The notes below the pieces were generated by a model. That model made no database searches, was not told the DNA's origin, and saw only the letters and a program-made list of their open reading frames with translations. From DUSC01 sp964371125 (GTDB taxonomy: Bacteria > Pseudomonadota > Alphaproteobacteria > Rhizobiales > Rhizobiaceae): a stretch of DNA of 22,855 bases. The stretch is taken from the NCBI GenBank assembly GCA_964371125.1, contig CAYJMY010000060.1, positions 1 to 22,855 of the forward strand. The letters are read 5' to 3'. The position numbers and the translations under genes were made by a program. Positions 20,875 through 22,855 of this stretch are shown piece by piece. Position 1 is the first letter of the stretch. Each line of letters opens with the position of its first letter.

Positions 20875-22769
20875 GCTTCTCTCATTTTTACATCCGACGG
20901 CTTCGGGTGCTGTTGAAAGGAGCGCCGGTCTATGACCAGCGCTTTCATACCGGCGTCAATATCATCAGGGGCGAGAACGGCTCCGGTAAATCCACCATTG
21001 CTGATTTCATTTTCTATATTCTCGGCGGGGAGTTCGACAATTGGAAGACGGTCGCCGCCAATTGCAGTGAAGTGCAGGCCGAAGTCGTGACACAGGGCGG
21101 CGTACTGACGCTTCGCAGAGAGATTGGCCGCGCGCAGACGCCCATGCAGGTCTTCTTCGGGCCGATGACAGAGGCCGAGCAGCACGGGCTGGATGGTTGG
21201 GAAACCTATCCGATCCGCCGGTCGGAAAGCCGGGAGAGCTTTTCGCAGGTCTTGTTTCGCGCATCGGGCATTCCCGAAGCGCAAAGCCAAGGCGCTGCCA
21301 ACATCACTATGAACCAGTTATTGCGGCTGCTCTATTCCGACCAGCGCACGCCTGCGGCCTTTCTTTTCCGGTTTGAATCCTTTGATACGCGTGAGATCCG
21401 CGAAGCGGTTGGCGATCTCATTTGCGGTCTCAGCGTATATGAACTTTACGAGATAGAACTCAGCCTTCGCGATCTCGACAAGCAATTCGACGAAAAGAAC
21501 CGTCGGTTCACGGCACTTTTGAGTGCACTACCGCCGGACGAATTGCTTTCGCGGGTTGAGACAATCGATAACCACTCGACCGCACTATCCAGGGAGTATG
21601 AGAGATTGACAGCGGAGATCGGCAACGCCGACGCGCTCGTTGATGACGGGCAAGTGCAGGAGTTTGTCCGAGCGCGTAAGAAGGCGGGGGACGAGCTGCG
21701 GAAATGCGGCGCGCAGATCACGCTCAATGAACAGAACCTTCACATCAACGAGCTCGAAATCGCAGACCTCACCGGCTTTCTCGAATACCTAGACGAGCTG
21801 GCGGAGAAATTGCCACGGGCACAAGCTTCATCCGATATCGTTGGCAATATTGATTTCACCCATTGCCCCGCCTGTCTCGCTCCGCTTTCAGGTAGCCAGG
21901 GGCCGGATCACTGCGTGCTATGCGGCACCGAAACCGATCCGGAGCATGAGCGTTCACGCTATCTCCAGATCAAGATGGATCTGGACATCCAGATACGAGA
22001 ATCGCGTCAGCTCTTGGAAGAGAAGCGGCGCTCTTCAGCTAATATAGAACGCGAACTCCGCCGCCTGCGTCGTGAATATCAGGAGCAGCTTTCTGAATAC
22101 AACATCAGGTATGAGGTAAGCACCTCGCCGCGCGAGAGCTTTGTCGCTGAACGTTATCAGCGCCTTGGCCAGATTGATCGCGAGCGCACTGAACTGGCAC
22201 GGCTTCGGGAAAGAGCTCTTGAGATACAAGCTCTCAGCGAAGAGAAGGCGGCTCTGCAGGAGCAGATCAACCGCCTCAAGGATCGCCAGAAAGCGTTGGA
22301 AACTGCCAGCGAGCAGCGCCGCAGGCAGGCGTTGACGCGTGTTTCCGAAACGGCGAAAGGCATCTTGAAGCAGGATTTGGACCGCCAGGATGAGTTCCGG
22401 AACGCCCAGAGCGTGGCTGTCAATTTCGGCGATAATTCAGTTCTCGTTGATGGCGAGCTGAACTTTGCCGAAAGTAGCAACGTCATTGTGAAAAACGCCA
22501 CCGTCTTGTCACTCCTGCTCGCTGCGACTCAGGATGAAAAATTCTATCATCCTCGTTTCGTTTTGTTCGACAACATTGAAGACAAAGGGATGGAGCAGGA
22601 CCGGAGCCACAATTTCCAGGAGATCATTTTGCACGCGTCAGATGCAGCAAAGCTGGATCATCAGATAATTTTCACAACCTCAATGTTAAATCCGGCACTA
22701 AATCATGAAAAATATGTAATTGGACCACATTATACCCACGACAATCGGACCCTTTCTATTCGCAATTAG
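20871..22769 (+). CDS. SMC/Rad50-like ABC ATPase of the ABC-3C system
   Basis: This 632-residue ATPase is the likely sensor or motor. Walker A GENGSGKST is at 34-42, with a probable Q-loop at LYSDQRT (154-160). Two coiled-coil arms (about 195-315 and 360-500) flank a zinc ribbon, Cys332-x2-Cys335 and Cys348-x2-Cys351 (HCPAC, CVLCG), in the position of a Rad50 hook. The second ATPase half has AESSNVIVKNATVLSLLLAA (533-552), where the ABC signature is degenerate, a Walker-B-like VLFDNIED (564-571) with Asn after the Asp, and QIIFTTSM as the last core strand. The start is GTG 20871, overlapping the middle component. The family is clear; the trigger it senses is unknown. Confidence 0.88.
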   Translation: MSFSHFYIRRLRVLLKGAPVYDQRFHTGVNIIRGENGSGKSTIADFIFYILGGEFDNWKTVAANCSEVQAEVVTQGGVLTLRREIGRAQTPMQVFFGPMTEAEQHGLDGWETYPIRRSESRESFSQVLFRASGIPEAQSQGAANITMNQLLRLLYSDQRTPAAFLFRFESFDTREIREAVGDLICGLSVYELYEIELSLRDLDKQFDEKNRRFTALLSALPPDELLSRVETIDNHSTALSREYERLTAEIGNADALVDDGQVQEFVRARKKAGDELRKCGAQITLNEQNLHINELEIADLTGFLEYLDELAEKLPRAQASSDIVGNIDFTHCPACLAPLSGSQGPDHCVLCGTETDPEHERSRYLQIKMDLDIQIRESRQLLEEKRRSSANIERELRRLRREYQEQLSEYNIRYEVSTSPRESFVAERYQRLGQIDRERTELARLRERALEIQALSEEKAALQEQINRLKDRQKALETASEQRRRQALTRVSETAKGILKQDLDRQDEFRNAQSVAVNFGDNSVLVDGELNFAESSNVIVKNATVLSLLLAATQDEKFYHPRFVLFDNIEDKGMEQDRSHNFQEIILHASDAAKLDHQIIFTTSMLNPALNHEKYVIGPHYTHDNRTLSIRN

Positions 22770-22804
22770 AGGCCGAAAATTAGGATGGAGGGATAGGCCG
22801 CTAG

Positions 22805-22855
22805 CAGGCTGTTGAAGAAGTCGCTCGCCGCGAGGCTTTCAGCATGATTCACTGT
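22805..22855. mobile_element. Probable insertion-sequence terminus at the window edge
   Basis: AGGCTGTTGAAGAAGTCGC, following a GCTAGC palindrome, resembles terminal inverted repeats of IS1182-type and related elements that begin GGCTGTTGAAAAA. The element continues beyond the window, so neither the transposase nor the partner repeat can be seen. Confidence 0.4.

Overview
The window looks like draft or metagenome-assembled chromosome (two runs of N) from a high-GC alphaproteobacterium of the order Hyphomicrobiales, probably near Mesorhizobium and other Phyllobacteriaceae. The evidence is a circularly permuted two-piece tmRNA gene with an ANDNYAEARLAA tag, an sspB-DUF4169-RHH cluster, CtrA-type TTAA-N7-TTAA boxes, an AsmA protein of alphaproteobacterial type, and very high third-position GC in the core genes.

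Layout. 1-474 (minus) is the N-terminus of a UvrD/PcrA helicase. 541-912 (minus) is an SPW-family membrane protein with a clear promoter. 1069-2127 (minus) is a lipoprotein metallo-beta-lactamase-fold hydrolase. 2351-5726 (plus) is a TRAP transporter operon: a Tat-exported binding protein, DctQ, DctM and an overlooked 55-residue membrane protein. 5856-7037 is a TMEM43-like membrane protein, and 7273-8148 is a Tat-exported dienelactone hydrolase. 8198-8395 (minus) is a small unknown protein under tandem CtrA boxes. Its upstream region is duplicated across a 10-N gap that probably hides a second gene. 8824-9309 (minus) is a hotdog thioesterase, divergent from a D-lactate/glycolate-type FAD dehydrogenase (9416-10822). 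A 1292-residue AsmA-like protein follows, probably starting at a CTG codon.

14826-16286 (minus) is a compact proteolysis block: ssrA (tmRNA), then sspB (the adaptor that hands ssrA-tagged proteins to ClpXP), a DUF4169 protein and a ribbon-helix-helix protein. Next is a gene for an almost pure octapeptide-repeat protein (16467-17605, minus). It is interrupted by a 100-N gap whose two edges are the same 55 bases. Joining them gives exactly 40 in-frame octads. 17606-18150 has a CtrA box but no confident gene. 18151-18621 (minus) is an unknown hydrophobic protein.

From about 18.87 kb to the right edge the composition falls to lower GC and more relaxed codon use. This looks like an acquired defence island. 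It holds three translationally coupled genes: an alpha/beta-hydrolase with a C-terminal extension, a small middle protein, and an SMC/Rad50-like ABC ATPase with a zinc ribbon. Together they match the ABC-three-component (ABC-3C) conflict-system architecture, here with a lipase/esterase-like effector. A probable insertion-sequence end lies just after it. This is the best candidate for a little-described system in the window. The octapeptide-repeat protein is the second.
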